Assembly (NCBI GenBank): GCA_963693285.1
Contig: OY848923.1
Coordinates: forward strand, 969,026 to 1,033,025
Length of the DNA: 64,000 nucleotides
Reading direction: 5' to 3'
DNA from: Xestospongia muta
Taxonomy: Eukaryota; Porifera; Demospongiae; Haplosclerida; Petrosiidae
The notes beneath the pieces are model-generated. The model was not told the origin of the DNA and ran no database searches. It saw only the letters and a program-made list of their open reading frames with translations. How positions within the stretch are numbered: position 1 is the stretch's first letter; every line of letters begins with the position of its first letter. Shown here piece after piece: positions 37,926-50,641 of the stretch. The position numbers and the translations under genes were made by a program.

Positions 37926-38770
37926 CACAGGGGAAATTTTCACTTTACAATCGTTGTTTTTATGATGTAAATGGAATGGTTTATACTACATTTACAATAG
38001 TAACTATTCCATACTTTTTGTACCATGTATTTTTTACATTATGTATATTTGCTGGTTTTATTACAACTGTAGTATAACGTGTTTTTTTTGATGTAAAAGT
38101 GTTGTAAATTTAACATGATGGTTTACGCATTACCAACAAAAATACATTGATTTTACAATGTTTTTTATACTGTTGTATTAACGTTGTAAATTATACAATG
38201 TTGTTATACTGTTGTATTAACGTTGTAAATTTTACAATGTTTTTATACTGTTGTATTCACGTTGTAAATTATACAATGTTGTTATACTGTTGTATTCACG
38301 TTGTAAATTATACAATGTTGTTATACTGTTGTATTAACGTTGTAAATTATACAATGTTGTTATACTGTTGTATTCACGTTGTAAATTATACAATGTTGTT
38401 ATACTGTTGTATTAACGTTGTAAATTATACAATGTTGTTATACTGTGGTATTAACGTTGTAAATTTTCAATTGGATTAACAATGTAAATTTGTAATTTAA
38501 TTTTTCTAACATTTTTATAAAGAATATATTATCGTAATAAAAAAAATGTCTGTATTCAGATCAATCTGTTGTCTTGATAGATCATCTATACTTTAGGAAA
38601 CACTGACGTAGTAGCAACAAATTCACATTTTTGATACATGAAGTCATCATGTCCAAAAATTTGTTTTGGTTGCTCTTTAAGCTTAAGCTCTTTACTTTGC
38701 TAATAGGTCTCGTGGTCTCTCATTCATGAGTTCTTTGAGGACTCTTAGCTGTATATGGTTGGGCCAATTA
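37926..38770. mobile_element. 845-bp insertion with 39-nt tandem repeats in R9
   Basis: Flanked by TAA on both sides (37923-37925 and 38771-38773), which restores the intact exon of other copies when removed. About 38150-38460 holds eight copies of a 39-nt unit (core ttgtaaattatacaatg, partly palindromic). I see no transposase and no clear terminal inverted repeats. A 3-bp TWA-type duplication is typical of PIF/Harbinger elements, but the class is not established. Confidence 0.65.
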
Positions 38771-39829
38771 TAATGGTAGTCAAGTGTCTACAGTAGATGA
38801 CTCATCACCATTACATTCTGTGGATATGACGGGACAGATTGGACTATATCGTGACTCTTGGATAAATAACTATCAGGGTATTTATACATGTGTTATGCCA
38901 GATGAACATAATGTGAATCAAACATTGATAATATTGCTGTACAAGAAGTATACTTATGAAACAAATAGTGAGTAAATTTTATTAACAATCAATAATAGTT
39001 TTATAAATGTGTTCAGGAGGACCTAGGATCATTGAAACTACATTCAACTCATTACTATCTACCAGAGATAATCCAGCATTCCTGATATCCTTTAATGTTA
39101 CAAATGGAACAGCAACATATATCAATTGTACATTAAATGATACTTTGATCTATCCCAATATTACACAGACTATTCTATCAAATCAACTACCAACTAAAAT
39201 TTTAGTAGAGCTTCTATTTGAATCAAGAGATGAAGGATGGTACAATTGTTCTATGTCTAACTCCAGAGTTAAGGATGAATACTACAATAGTATATATCAA
39301 TCATATCCTGCTCACAGTAACACATATGTTAAAGGTATGTACAATACAACAAGACAATGTAATGATCATTTGTTAATTATAGTTGCCAGAAAACCAGTTA
39401 ATGTCACAGCTAAATTGATAGGTCCCTCTGATGTTCTAATCACATGGTCTTCACCAGTTTATAATGATCCATTAATAGCTGGTTATGAGGTCTTCTATGG
39501 TGTTAGTGATTGTGATTGTAAAACATTCAGTGTAGGAGTGACCAATGATACATTTCTGATGATCGGTGGCTTATGTAGTGCTCAAAACTACAGTTTCTTT
39601 GTAATGTCATATTCAAATGAGGAACATACACTTCCAAGTGAATGGAGTGATATTATAACACTAATTTCAGGTAAGTTATCACAATGTTTTATACTTTTAA
39701 AATTCCTTCATTTTGTTTTCTATCCAAGTCAATGAAGTGACACCATCGACAGTTAATGGAGTAGAATTATTATCATCATTGATATCATTAATTGGCATCA
39801 ACAGATCAACATTAATCAATCAAGTATCA

Positions 39830-40200
39830 ACATCAGTAGATCAAGTATCAAAATTGTCAGTGGATCAAATATTAACATCATCATTGGATGAAGTATCAAC
39901 ATCAGTAGATCAAATATCAACATCGTCAGTGGATCAAATATTAACATCATCAGTCAATCAAGTATCAACATCAGTGGATCAAGCATCAACATTATCAGTC
40001 AATCAAGTATCAACATCATCAGTGGATCAAGTATCAACATCGTCAGCGGATCAAGTATCAACATCGTCAGCGGATCAAGTATCAACATCGTCAGCGGATC
40101 AAGTATCAACATCGTCAGCGGATCAAGTATCAACATCGTCAGCGGATCAAGTATCAACATCATCAGTCAATCAAGTATCAACATCATCAATCAATGAAAT
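39830..40200 (+). repeat. R9 stalk minisatellite
   Basis: About 17 units. Most are STSSVDQV-like. Five consecutive, nearly identical STSSADQV units (about 40035-40150) show a very recent local expansion. Some units are 7 aa (STSVDQV), lacking one Ser codon. Confidence 0.85.
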
Positions 40201-40646
40201 AACGACATTATTAAAACCAACTTCAAATTATCAACCAAACGACTGTAATTGTAGAGAGAATTCACAAGTATTATCATCATGGACAATTGCTCTGGGACTT
40301 CTACTTTTCACTAACTTCATCACTATCATTATACTCATTATAAGCTGTTTATTGTTGTTAAGATCTAAAATAAGACATGAAAAGCTGTAAGTGTTAAATT
40401 AAATTTGCAATTTTCTCATACATTATTATAGTAATACTAAATAATACTATATAATATTAAATTACTGTTAGTAATACTGATAATATAATATATACGCATG
40501 TACAAATGTGTTCATATATATAAATTGATAATCTCTGTATAAATTGTATACTTATTATATAGATCTGTGGATGATAATGCCACTATCAAGAAATGTCCAA
40601 AGTTAGTTATAGTTAATATCTGGTTTACATCCTGCAGTAATTATAA

Positions 40647-40869
<223 letters not shown>

Positions 40870-40974
40870 AGTATGACTGATTTAGAAATCAAATTTACAA
40901 AATGTAGTGCATATCAGTCAGTAAAGAAAGAAGAGGAAGCTACTACTGATATTATGTATGAAATTGTTACGTAG

Positions 40975-41802
40975 AGGATTACATCTCAAATAATACATCA
41001 TTTATCATACATATATATGTACATTATAACAATGTGTGTACATTAATTTTGTACCTAGAAACTAAAGACTACTTTGTGCTTGTTTGTTTGTTACTTGTTT
41101 TGCCATATATGGTGATACATGTATGTATGATCAATTAATTAATTATTAGAGATTATTAACAAATAAATTTTATTTAAATATAATTATATAGAAAATTGGA
41201 ATTACTAATTAAATGTAAAGAAGATAAATAAAATAGTTACTAAAGCTAAAACTTAAAAATACAATATACATTCAAAAGAAGTAACTGACAATGTTCTCAT
41301 TTTTACATTATTTTTACAATATTTTAAATAATATGAAATAATGTTTTTATTAAAATTAATTATATAGGTCCTATACTTATTAAAAATATCAAAAAGAAAT
41401 AACTAAAGATATTTTAAGTAAGTTCAATTCATTGCCTATTATTAGTTAGTATATGGAGAGAGACTTAGATAGAAGTAACATATGCTTGACAAGTTTGTAT
41501 CTTCATGTCCATCATCACATCTGACGTAAATGAATTAAAGATAAATAGGTTTTATAACCAAATGGTGAAAGATAAGTGAATAATTAGAGACAGTATACAA
41601 AGTCTATGGATAGATATGTGAATAAATGGACAGATAAATATAAATGGATTCACATAAAATTATTAACTTACTTATAAGATTGAGTTTAATCTCTTCCTCA
41701 TCTGGTATTTTTTCATTACATATTGTTTATATTATGCTTGAAATAAGAGTTCTATTTATATCATCAACAATATATTAAGACAATGTAATAATCATTTGTT
41801 AG
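40975..41802. other. AT-rich spacer downstream of R9
   Basis: Non-coding. A close match lies at 45883-46675, so the spacer and the following receptor fragment were duplicated together. It contains the gagagacttagatagaagtaacatat block that matches, in antisense, DNA near 61249-61309. No gene seen. Confidence 0.5.
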
Positions 41803-42533
41803 TTGCTGGAAAACCAGTTAATGTCACAGCTAACTGGATATGTTCCTCTGATGTTCTAGTCATATGGTCTACACCAGTTAACAATGATCTAATAATAGCT
41901 GGTTATGAGATCTTCTATGGTGTTAGTGATTGGAATTTTAAAACATTCAGTGTAAGAGTGACCAATGATACATTTCTGATCATCAGTGTGTTATTTAGTG
42001 CTCAAAACTACAGTGTCTTTGTAATGACATATTCAGATGAGGAATATACACACACTACCAGGTAATTTATCAAACATTTTATGTTATAAATTTATCAAGT
42101 CAATGAAGTGACCCCATCATCAGTTAATGGAGTAGAGTTATCATTATCATTAATATCATTAATTAGCATCGACAGATCAACATTATTAGTCAAAGAACTA
42201 TCATCATATAAATTTGTAGATTTAATGATTGTACCATTAAGATATATCCAAGGTTGGATATTTCCTGATGGTACAGTACATCTATATTGATGATTCTTCC
42301 CTCTTTCTCTCTGTTCAGTATAATTGATTTTGAAATTGAACTAAATAAATGTAGTACATATCGGTTAGAAACATGTAATATAAATGAACATGATCAATTA
42401 ACAACTATATATGCTATAGTAGAGAACTCACCACATCACCAACTATCCTGCTTCTCCTCCTTCATCATCACAAAGTCTTCAATCACGACTCTTTCAAGAG
42501 GAGAGTACTAGTATATATGAAAGTCTTAAATAG
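41803..42533 (+). pseudogene. Receptor fragment 1: FN3, stalk start and tail only
   Basis: Starts at the FN3 exon acceptor (ttgttag) with AGKPVNVTANW and lacks the signal and both Ig exons. The FN3 end (PSEWSDII) is deleted and runs into taccaggtaat with a phase mismatch. The stalk start (VNEVTPSSVNGVELS) is fused to a short tail-exon-like segment, with no TM. A terminal exon after ctgttcag (42319) resembles the R8 tail (HDQLTTIYAIVENSPHHQLS) but has a 1-base frameshift. It cannot encode a receptor. Confidence 0.65.
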
Positions 42534-42771
42534 AGGATTACATCTCTATTAGTATATAATCTATATTATATATGATACATATACAATAAATAATATATAA
42601 TACTACTTTTACAGTTTGTACTCATTAACGCTATCTGGTCTGTTTGTCTAGTGATTTTTCTCTTTATCACAGTTTTTACAGGACATTAATTATCTGAATT
42701 TTGTCACATGTAGTGTATTAACCATATATGGTTATATATAAATGGACAGCTAAACAAAATGGATACATAGT

Positions 42772-43495
42772 GGATATGTTCCTCTGATGTTCTAGTCACA
42801 TGGTCTCCACCAGTTGATAATGATCCATTAATAGCTGGTTATGAGATCTTCTATAAGGTTAGTAATTGGAATTTTAAAACATTCAGTGTAAGAGTGACCA
42901 ATGATACATTTCTGATCATCAGTGGCTTATTTAGTACTCAAAACTACAATTTCTTTGTAATGACATATTCAGATGAGGAACATACACTTCCAGGTAAGTT
43001 ATCAAACATTTTATGTTATAAATTTATACTTTTAAAATTATTTCATTTCATTCATTACCAAGTCAATGAAGTGACCCCATCATCAGTTAATGGAGTAGAG
43101 TTATCATTATCATTGATATCATTAATTGGCATTGACAAATCAACATTATTAGTCAAAGAACTATCATCATATAAATTTGTACATTTAATGATTGTACCAT
43201 GAAGATATATATCCAAGGTTGGAAATTCCGTGATGGTACAGTACATCTATAACGATAATTTTTCTCTCTTTCTCTCTGTTTAATATAACTGATTTTGAAA
43301 TTGATCTAAATAAATGTAGTACATATCAGTTAGAAATATGTAATATGATTGAACATGATCAACTAACAACTATATATGCTATAGTAGAGAACTCACCACA
43401 TCACCAACTATCCTGCTTCTCCTCCTTCATCACAAAGTCCTCAATCACAACTCTTTCAAGAGGAGAGTACTAGTATATATGAAAGTCTTAAATAG
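42772..43495 (+). pseudogene. Receptor fragment 2: truncated FN3 and tail
   Basis: The FN3 begins mid-exon (WICSSDVLVTW in shifted frame, then AGYEIFYKVSN) and ends at cttccaggtaagt, having lost the last FN3 strand by a deletion between two similar ag-gt contexts. The stalk start is fused to a tail remnant as in fragment 1. The terminal exon acceptor is lost (gtttaata instead of gttcagta) and the tail frame is shifted. Confidence 0.6.
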
Positions 43496-44019
43496 AGGAT
43501 TGCATCTCTATTAGTATATAATCTATATTATATATGATACATATACAATAAATAATATATAATACTACTTGTACAGTTTGTACTCATTAACACTATCTGG
43601 TCTGTTTGTCTAGTGATTTTTCTCTTTATCACAGTTTTTACAGGACATTAATTATCTGAATTTTGTCACATGTAGTGTATTAACCATATATGGATATGTA
43701 TAAATGGACAGCTAAACAAAATGGATACATATAAAATTAATAACTTATTTATGAGATTGAATTTAATCTCTTTGTCATCTGTTATTTTCTATTAGATATT
43801 ATTTATATTGTACGTGAAATAGGAGTCCGTTTATGACATCAAGAATCCGTATTCTGCCGTTCCAAACAGACCAAATAAATTTTTAATTAAATAAAATTTA
43901 AATTTAACCCTTAAAATGCGAATGCAACTGTTGCACTCGTCCCCCGAGCGATAGTCTTATCTCTTGGAAGCAATCAGTCTGAGGACGGTAGTCATTAGAT
44001 AATTAAACGACACTTGTAA
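43496..44019. promoter_or_regulatory. Spacer and class-C element before R10
   Basis: AT-rich spacer, then at about 43905-44019 the class-C element (gagcgatagtcttatc, gaggacggtagtcattag) directly before the start codon. Confidence 0.45.
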
Positions 44020-45882
44020 ATGATGTCCAGTGTCTTCTTAAGTCTTACAGTTAGTTTACTAATACCATTGATTGTCAGGTCTAATGATCCTCCTCCATTA
44101 CCTCACACTGGTAAGTTATCTAAAGGTATATTAACTAATTATTATATAATACAGGAGTCCAATTATATGGAGGATACAATAAAACATCCTACCCAAATAA
44201 CTCTATGATTCCTGGAAATTATTTCTATGGAAATGATAAAAACAATGATGGATTAAGTGATAACTTGTGGTGTCAAAGTGCTAGAAATGAGTCTAATATT
44301 GGAGTATGGTATTATCCTACTGGTAGTCAAGTGTCTACAGTAGATGACTCATCACCATTACATTCTGTGCAAATGACAGGACAGATTGGACTATATCGTG
44401 AATATGCGATAGGAAACTATGAGGGTATTTATACATGTGTTATACCAGATGAACATAATATAAATCAAACATTGATGATATTGCTGTACACGTATTATAC
44501 TTATGAAATAAATAGTGAGTTAAATTGCATTAACAATCAATAATAATTTTATTAATGTGTTCAGATGGACCTAAGATCATTGAAACTACATTCAACTCAT
44601 TACTATCTACCAGAGATAATCCAGCATTCCTAATATCCTTTAATGTTACAGATGGAACAGCAACATATATCAATTGTACATTAAATGATACTTTGATCTA
44701 TCCCAATATTACACAGACTATTCTATCATATCAACTACCAACTAAAATTTTAATAAAGCTTCTATTTGAATCAAGAGATGAAGGATGGTACAATTGTTCT
44801 GTGTCTAACTCAAGAGTTAAGGATGAATACTACAATAGTATAAATCAAGCATATCCTGCTCACAGTAACATATATGTTAAAGGTATGTACAATACAACAA
44901 GACATTGTAATGATCATTTGTTAATTATAGTTGCTGGAAAACCAGTTAATGTCACAGCTAAGTGGACAGGTCCCTCTGATGTTCTAGTCACATGGTCTTC
45001 ACCAGTTGATAATGATCCATTAATAGCTGGTTATGAGGTCTTCTATGGTGTTAGTGATTGTGATTGTAAAACATTCAGTGTAAGAGTGACCAATGATACA
45101 TTTCTGATGTTCAGTGGCTTATGTAGTGCTCAAAACTACAGTGTCTTTGTAATGTCATATTCAAATGAGGAACATACACTTCCAAGTGAATGGAGTGATA
45201 TTATAACACTAATTTCAGGTAAGTTATGAAAATGTTATCTTAAAATTGCTTCATTTCATTCTCTATATTAGTCAACGAAATAACAACATTATTAAGACCA
45301 ACTTCAAATTGTCAACCAAACGACTGTATGTGTGGAGAGAATTCACAAGTGCCATTATCATGGCCAATTAGTGTAGGAGTTCTACTTTTCACTAACTTCA
45401 TCACTATGTTTATACTCATTATAAGTTGTTTATGGTTGTTAAGATATAAAAGAAGATATCAAAAACTGTAAGTGTTATAGTTGATTTGCAATCTTCTCAC
45501 ACATTATTATAGTAATACTAAATAATGCTATATAATATTTAATTACTGTTAGTAATACTTATAATATTCTTATATACACATGTACTCATGATTATGTCAT
45601 AAATGTGATTATATATATAAATTCATAATGTCTCTATAATATTGTATATTTACTTTATAGATATGTAGATAATAATGTCACAACGAAGAAATGTTCAAAG
45701 TTAGTTATAAATAATATCTGGCATACATCTTGCAGTAATAAATAATTCTCTCTCTCTCTTTCTCTCTCTCTCTATTCAGTATGACTGATTTAGAAATCAA
45801 ATTGACAGAATGCAGTGCATATCAGTCAGTAAAGAAAGAAGAGGAAGCTACTACTGATATTATGTATGAAATTGTTATGTAG
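44020..45882 (+). CDS. R10: Ig-Ig-FN3 receptor with ITIM-type tail, no stalk repeat
   Basis: Predicted 464-aa receptor in seven exons: 44020-44110, 44155-44514, 44565-44882, 44931-45218, 45272-45467, 45661-45699, 45780-45882. The ectodomain is very similar to R1-R7 in exon 3. Exon 2 has the YFYGND variant shared with R11. The FN3 has the GVSDCDCKTF loop, two codons longer than in R1-R7. Exon 5 has essentially no repeats (VNEITTLLRPTSN) before the TM (WPISVGVLLF). The tail is 13 codons plus the last exon with CSAYQSV and DIMYEIV. Both tyrosines fit the [S/I/V/L]xYxx[I/V/L] pattern that recruits SH2 phosphatases in known inhibitory receptors. Shortest intact member. Confidence 0.85.
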
Positions 45883-46675
45883 AGGATTACATTTCTAATA
45901 ATACATCGTCTATCATACATATATATGTACATTTTAACAATGTGTGTACATTAATTTTGTATCTAGAAACTAAAGACCACTTTGTGCTTGTTTGTTTTTA
46001 TTTGTTTTGCCATATATGGTGATACATGTATGTATGGTCAATTAATTAATTATTAGAGATTATTATTTAAATATAATTATATAGAAAATTGGAATTACTA
46101 ATTAAATGTAAATAAAATAAAGTAAAATAGTTATTAAAGCTAAAACTTAAAAATACAATATACATTCAAAAGAAGTAACTTGACAATGTTCTCATTTTTA
46201 CATTATTTTTACAATATTTTAAATAATATGAAATAATGTTTTTATTAAAAATAAATTATATAGCTCCTATACTTATTAAAAATATCAAAAAGAAATAACT
46301 AAAAATATTTTAAAGTAAGTTCAATTCATTTCCTATTATTAGTTAGTATATGGAGAGAGAGACTTAGATAGAAGTAACATATACTTGACAAGTTTGTATC
46401 TTCATGTCCATCATCACATCTGACGTAAATGAATTATAGATAAATAGGTTTTACAACCAAATAGGGAAAGTTAGAGACAGTATACAAAGTCTATGGATAG
46501 ATATATGAAGAAATGGACAGATAAACACAAATGGATTCACATAAAATTAAGATTGAGTTTAATCTCTTCCTCATCTGGTATTTTTTCATTAGATATTATT
46601 TATATTATACATGAAATAAGAGTTCTATTTATATCATCAACAATATATTAAGACAATGTAATAATCATTTGTTAG
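45883..46675. other. Spacer downstream of R10, duplicate of 40975-41802
   Basis: Closely matches the spacer after R9, including the tcatctgacgtaaatgaatta and catcaacaatatattaagac blocks. No gene seen. Confidence 0.5.
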
Positions 46676-47408
46676 TTGCTGGAAAACCAGTTAATGTTAC
46701 AGCTAAGTGGATATGTGTTCCTCTGATGTTCTAGTCACATGGTCTCCACCAGTTAATAATGATCCATTAATAGCTGGTTATGAGGTCTTCTATGGTGTTA
46801 GTGATTGGAATTTTAAAACATTCAGTGTAGGAGTGACCAACGATACATTTCTGATCATCAGTGTGTTATTTAGTGCTCAAAACTACAGTGTCTTTGTAAT
46901 GACATATTCAGATGAGGAATATACACACACTACCAGGTAATTTATCAAACATTTTATGTTATAAATTTATCAAGTCAATGAAGTGACCCCATCATCAGTT
47001 AATGGAGTAGAGTTATCATTATTATTGATATCATTAATTAGCATCGACAGATCAACATTATTAGTCAAAGAACTATCATCATATAAATTTGTAGATTTAA
47101 TGATTGTAACATCAAGATATATCCAAGGTTGGATATTTCTTGATGGCACAGTACATCTATATTGATAATTCTTCTCTCTTTCTCTCTGTTTAGTATAATT
47201 GATTTTGAAATTGAACTAAATAAATGTAGTACATATCGGTTAGAAATATGTAATATGATTGAACATGATCAACTAACAACTATATATGCTATAGTAGAGA
47301 ACTCAACACATCACCAACTATCCTGCTTCTCCTCCTTCATTATCACAAAGTCCTCAATCACGACTCTTTCAAGAGGAGAGTACTTGTATATATGAAAGTC
47401 TTAAATAG
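46676..47408 (+). pseudogene. Receptor fragment 3, near-duplicate of fragment 1
   Basis: Same truncated architecture and junctions as 41803-42533, with the taccaggtaat FN3 end and TM-less stalk. It has an extra GT in gatatgtgttcctc, shifting the FN3 frame. The tail exon acceptor reads gtttag and the tail is frameshifted. Confidence 0.62.
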
Positions 47409-47934
47409 AGGATTACATCTCTATTAGTATATAATCTATATTATATATGATACATATACAATAAATAATATATAATACTACTTTTACAGTTTGTACTCAT
47501 TAACACTATCTGGGCTGTTTGTCTAGTGATTTTTCTCTTTATCACAGTTTTTACAGGACATTAATTATCTGAATTTTGCCACCTGTAGTGTATTAACCAT
47601 ATATGGTTATATATAAATGGACAGCTAAACAAAATGGATACATATAAAATTAATAACTTATTTATGAGATTGAATTTAATCTCTTCCTCATTTGTTATTT
47701 TTTATTAGATATTATTTATATTGTACGTGAAATGGGAGTCCAGTTTATGACATCAAGAATCCGTATTCTACCGTTCCAAACAGACCAAATAAATTTTAAA
47801 ATAAATTTAATTTAAATTTAACCCTTTAAATGTGACTGCAACGGTTGCACTCATCTCCCGAGCGATAGCCTTATCTCTCAGGAGGCAGTGAGTCTGAGGA
47901 CGGTAGTCATTAGATAATTAAACGACACTTGTAA
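47409..47934. promoter_or_regulatory. Spacer and class-C element before R11
   Basis: The spacer matches 43496-44019. The class-C element at about 47815-47934 has gagcgatagcc and gaggacggtagtcattag. Confidence 0.45.
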
Positions 47935-49924
47935 ATGATGTCCAGTGTCTTCTTGTGTCTTACAGTTGGTGTACTGATACCATTATTTGTCAGGTCTAAT
48001 GATCCTCCTCCATTACCTCACACTGGTAAGTTATCTAAAGGTACATTAACTAATTATTATATAATACAGGAGTCCAATTATATGGAGGATACAATATAAC
48101 ATCCTACCCAAATAACTCTATGATTCCTGCAAATTATTTTTATGGAAATGATAAAAACAATGATGGATTAAATGATAACTTGTGGTGTCAAAGTGCTAAA
48201 AATGAGTCTAATATTGGAGTATGGTATTATCCTAATGGTAGTCAAGTGTCTACAGTAGATGACTCATCACCATTACATTCTGTGTATATGACAGGACAGA
48301 TTGGACTATATCGTGAATATGGAATAGGAAAGTATGAGGGTATTTATACATGTGTTATACCAGATGAACATAATATAAATCAAACATTGATGATATTGCT
48401 GTACACGATGTATACTTATGAAACAAATAGTGAGTTTAATTGTATTAACAATCAATAATAGTTTTATTAATGTGTTCAGGTGGACCTAAGATCATTGAAA
48501 CTACATTCAACTCATTACTATCTACCAGAGATAATCCAGCATTCCTGATATCCTTTAATGTTACAAATGGAACAGCAACATATATCAATTGTACATTAAA
48601 TGATACTTTGATCTATCCCAATATTACACAGACTGTTCTATCATATCAACTACCAACTAAAATTTTAGTAAAGCTTCTATTTGAATCAAGAGATGAAGGA
48701 TGGTACAATTGTTCTGTGTCTAACTCCAGAGTTAAGGATGAATACTACAATAGTATAAATCAATCATATCCTGCTGACAGTAACATATATGTTAAAGGTA
48801 TGTACAATACAACAAGACAATGTAATGATCATTTGTTAATTATAGTTGCTGGAAAACCAGTTAATGTCACAGCTAAGTGGACAGGTCTTTCTGATGTTCT
48901 AGTCACATGGTCTTCACCAGTTGATAATGATCCATTAATAGCTGGTTATGAGGTCTTCTATGGTGTTAGTGATTGTGATTGTAAAACATTCAGTGTAAGA
49001 GTGACCAATGATACATTTCTGATGATCAGCGGTTTATTTAGTGCTCAAAACTACAGTGTCTTTGTAGTGGCATATTCAAATGAGGAACATACACTTCCAA
49101 GTGAATGGAGTGATATTATAACACTAATTACAGGTAAGTTATGAAAATGTTATTTTAAAATAGCTTCATTTCATTCTCTATATAAGTCAATGAAATATCA
49201 ACATCATCAGTCAATGAAATATCAACATCATTATCATTTAATGAAATATCAACATATTCAGTCAATGAAATATTAATATCATCAGTCAATGAAATATTAA
49301 TATCATCAGTCAATGAAGCATCAACATCATCAGTCTATGAAATATCAACATTATTAAGACCAACTTCAAATTGTCAACCAAACGACTGTAAGTGTGGAGA
49401 GAATTCACAAGTGCCATTATTATGGCCAATTGGTGTAGGAATTCTACTTTTCACTAACTTCATCACTATTTTTATACTCATTATAAGCTGTTTATTGTTG
49501 TTAAGATCTAAAAGAAGACATGAAAAACTGTAAGTGTTATAGTTAATTTGCAATTTCTCATACATTATTATAGTAATACTAGATAATGCTATATAATATT
49601 AAATTACTGTTAGTAATACTGATAATATAATATATACACATGTACAAATGATTATGTCATAAATGTGTTCATGTATATAAATTGATAATGTATGTATAAT
49701 ATTGTATATTCACTATATAGATTTGTGGATAATAATGCCACAATCAAGAAATGTCCAAAGTTAGTTATAATTAATACACCAGTCTGTATTAATGTTTCTC
49801 TCTCTCTCTATCTCTATTCAGTATGACTGATTTAGAAATCAAATTGACAGAATGTAGTGCATATCAGTTAGTAAAGAAAGAAGAGGAAGCTACTACTGAT
49901 ATTACATATGAAACTGTTACGTAA
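47935..49924 (+). CDS. R11: Ig-Ig-FN3 receptor with ITIM-type tail
   Basis: Predicted 513-aa receptor in seven exons: 47935-48025, 48070-48429, 48480-48797, 48846-49133, 49187-49529, 49721-49759, 49822-49924. The signal exon (MMSSVFLCLTVGVLIPLF) has an ATG pair; the first is taken. Exon 2 has YFYGND as in R10 and an extra glycosylation site (YNITS). The stalk has about seven degenerate VNEI repeats. TM: WPIGVGILLF. The last exon carries CSAYQLV and DITYETV, both ITIM-consensus, and ends in TAA rather than TAG. R10 and R11, with their fragments and spacers, form a duplicated block. Confidence 0.84.
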
Positions 49925-50139
49925 AGGATTACATCTCTAATAATACATCATTTATCATACATATATATATGTACATTATAACAATGTGTGTATATTAATT
50001 TTATACCCAGAAACTAAAGACCACTTTGTGCTTGTTTGTTTTTATTTGTTTTGCCATATATGTAGTGTATACATGTATGTATGGTCTAATAATTAACTAT
50101 TATAGATTATTAACAAGTAAAAAAATTGATTTAAAATAA
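49925..50139. other. Short AT-rich spacer after R11
   Basis: R11 3' UTR with the tttgccatatatg block. No gene seen. Confidence 0.45.
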
Positions 50140-50641
50140 AAATATATACACAGTAGATGACTTATCACTATTACATTCTGTGTATATGACAGGACAGATT
50201 GGACTATATTAAGACAATGTAATGATCATTGTTAATTATAGTTGCCAGAAAACCAGTTAATGTCACAGCTAAGTGGATAGGTCCCTCTGATGTTCTAGTC
50301 ACATGGTCTCCACCAGTTGATAATGATCCATTAATAACTGGTTATGAAGTCTTATGGTGTTAGTAATTGCATTTTTAAAACGTTCAGTGTAGGAGTGACC
50401 AATGTTACATTTCTAATCATCGGTGGCATATGTAGTGCTTGAAATTGAACTAAATAAATGTAGTACATATCAGTTAGAAACATGTAATATGATTGAACAT
50501 GATCAACTAACAACTATATATGCTATAGTAGAGAACTCACCACATCACCAACTATCTACTTTTCCTCCGTCACCATTACAAAGTCCTCAATCACCACTCT
50601 TTCAAGAGGAGAGTACTAGTATATATGAAAGTCTTAAATAG
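50140..50641 (+). pseudogene. Receptor fragment 4: exon 2 piece, FN3 piece and tail fused
   Basis: A piece of the first Ig exon (acagtagatgacttatcac to attggactata) is joined to intron-3-like sequence, then the FN3 exon, which breaks off after IGGICSA and runs directly into the tail segment LEIELNKCSTYQLE. The tail itself is the best-preserved of the fragments and ends STSIYESLK, where SIYESL fits the ITIM consensus. No signal, TM or valid splice structure. Confidence 0.6.

Noticed and set aside
38147..38479. Open frame of CCINVVNYTMLLY repeats
   Set aside because: Translation of the 39-nt tandem repeat in the R9 insertion. Periodicity is a multiple of three, which keeps the frame open by chance.
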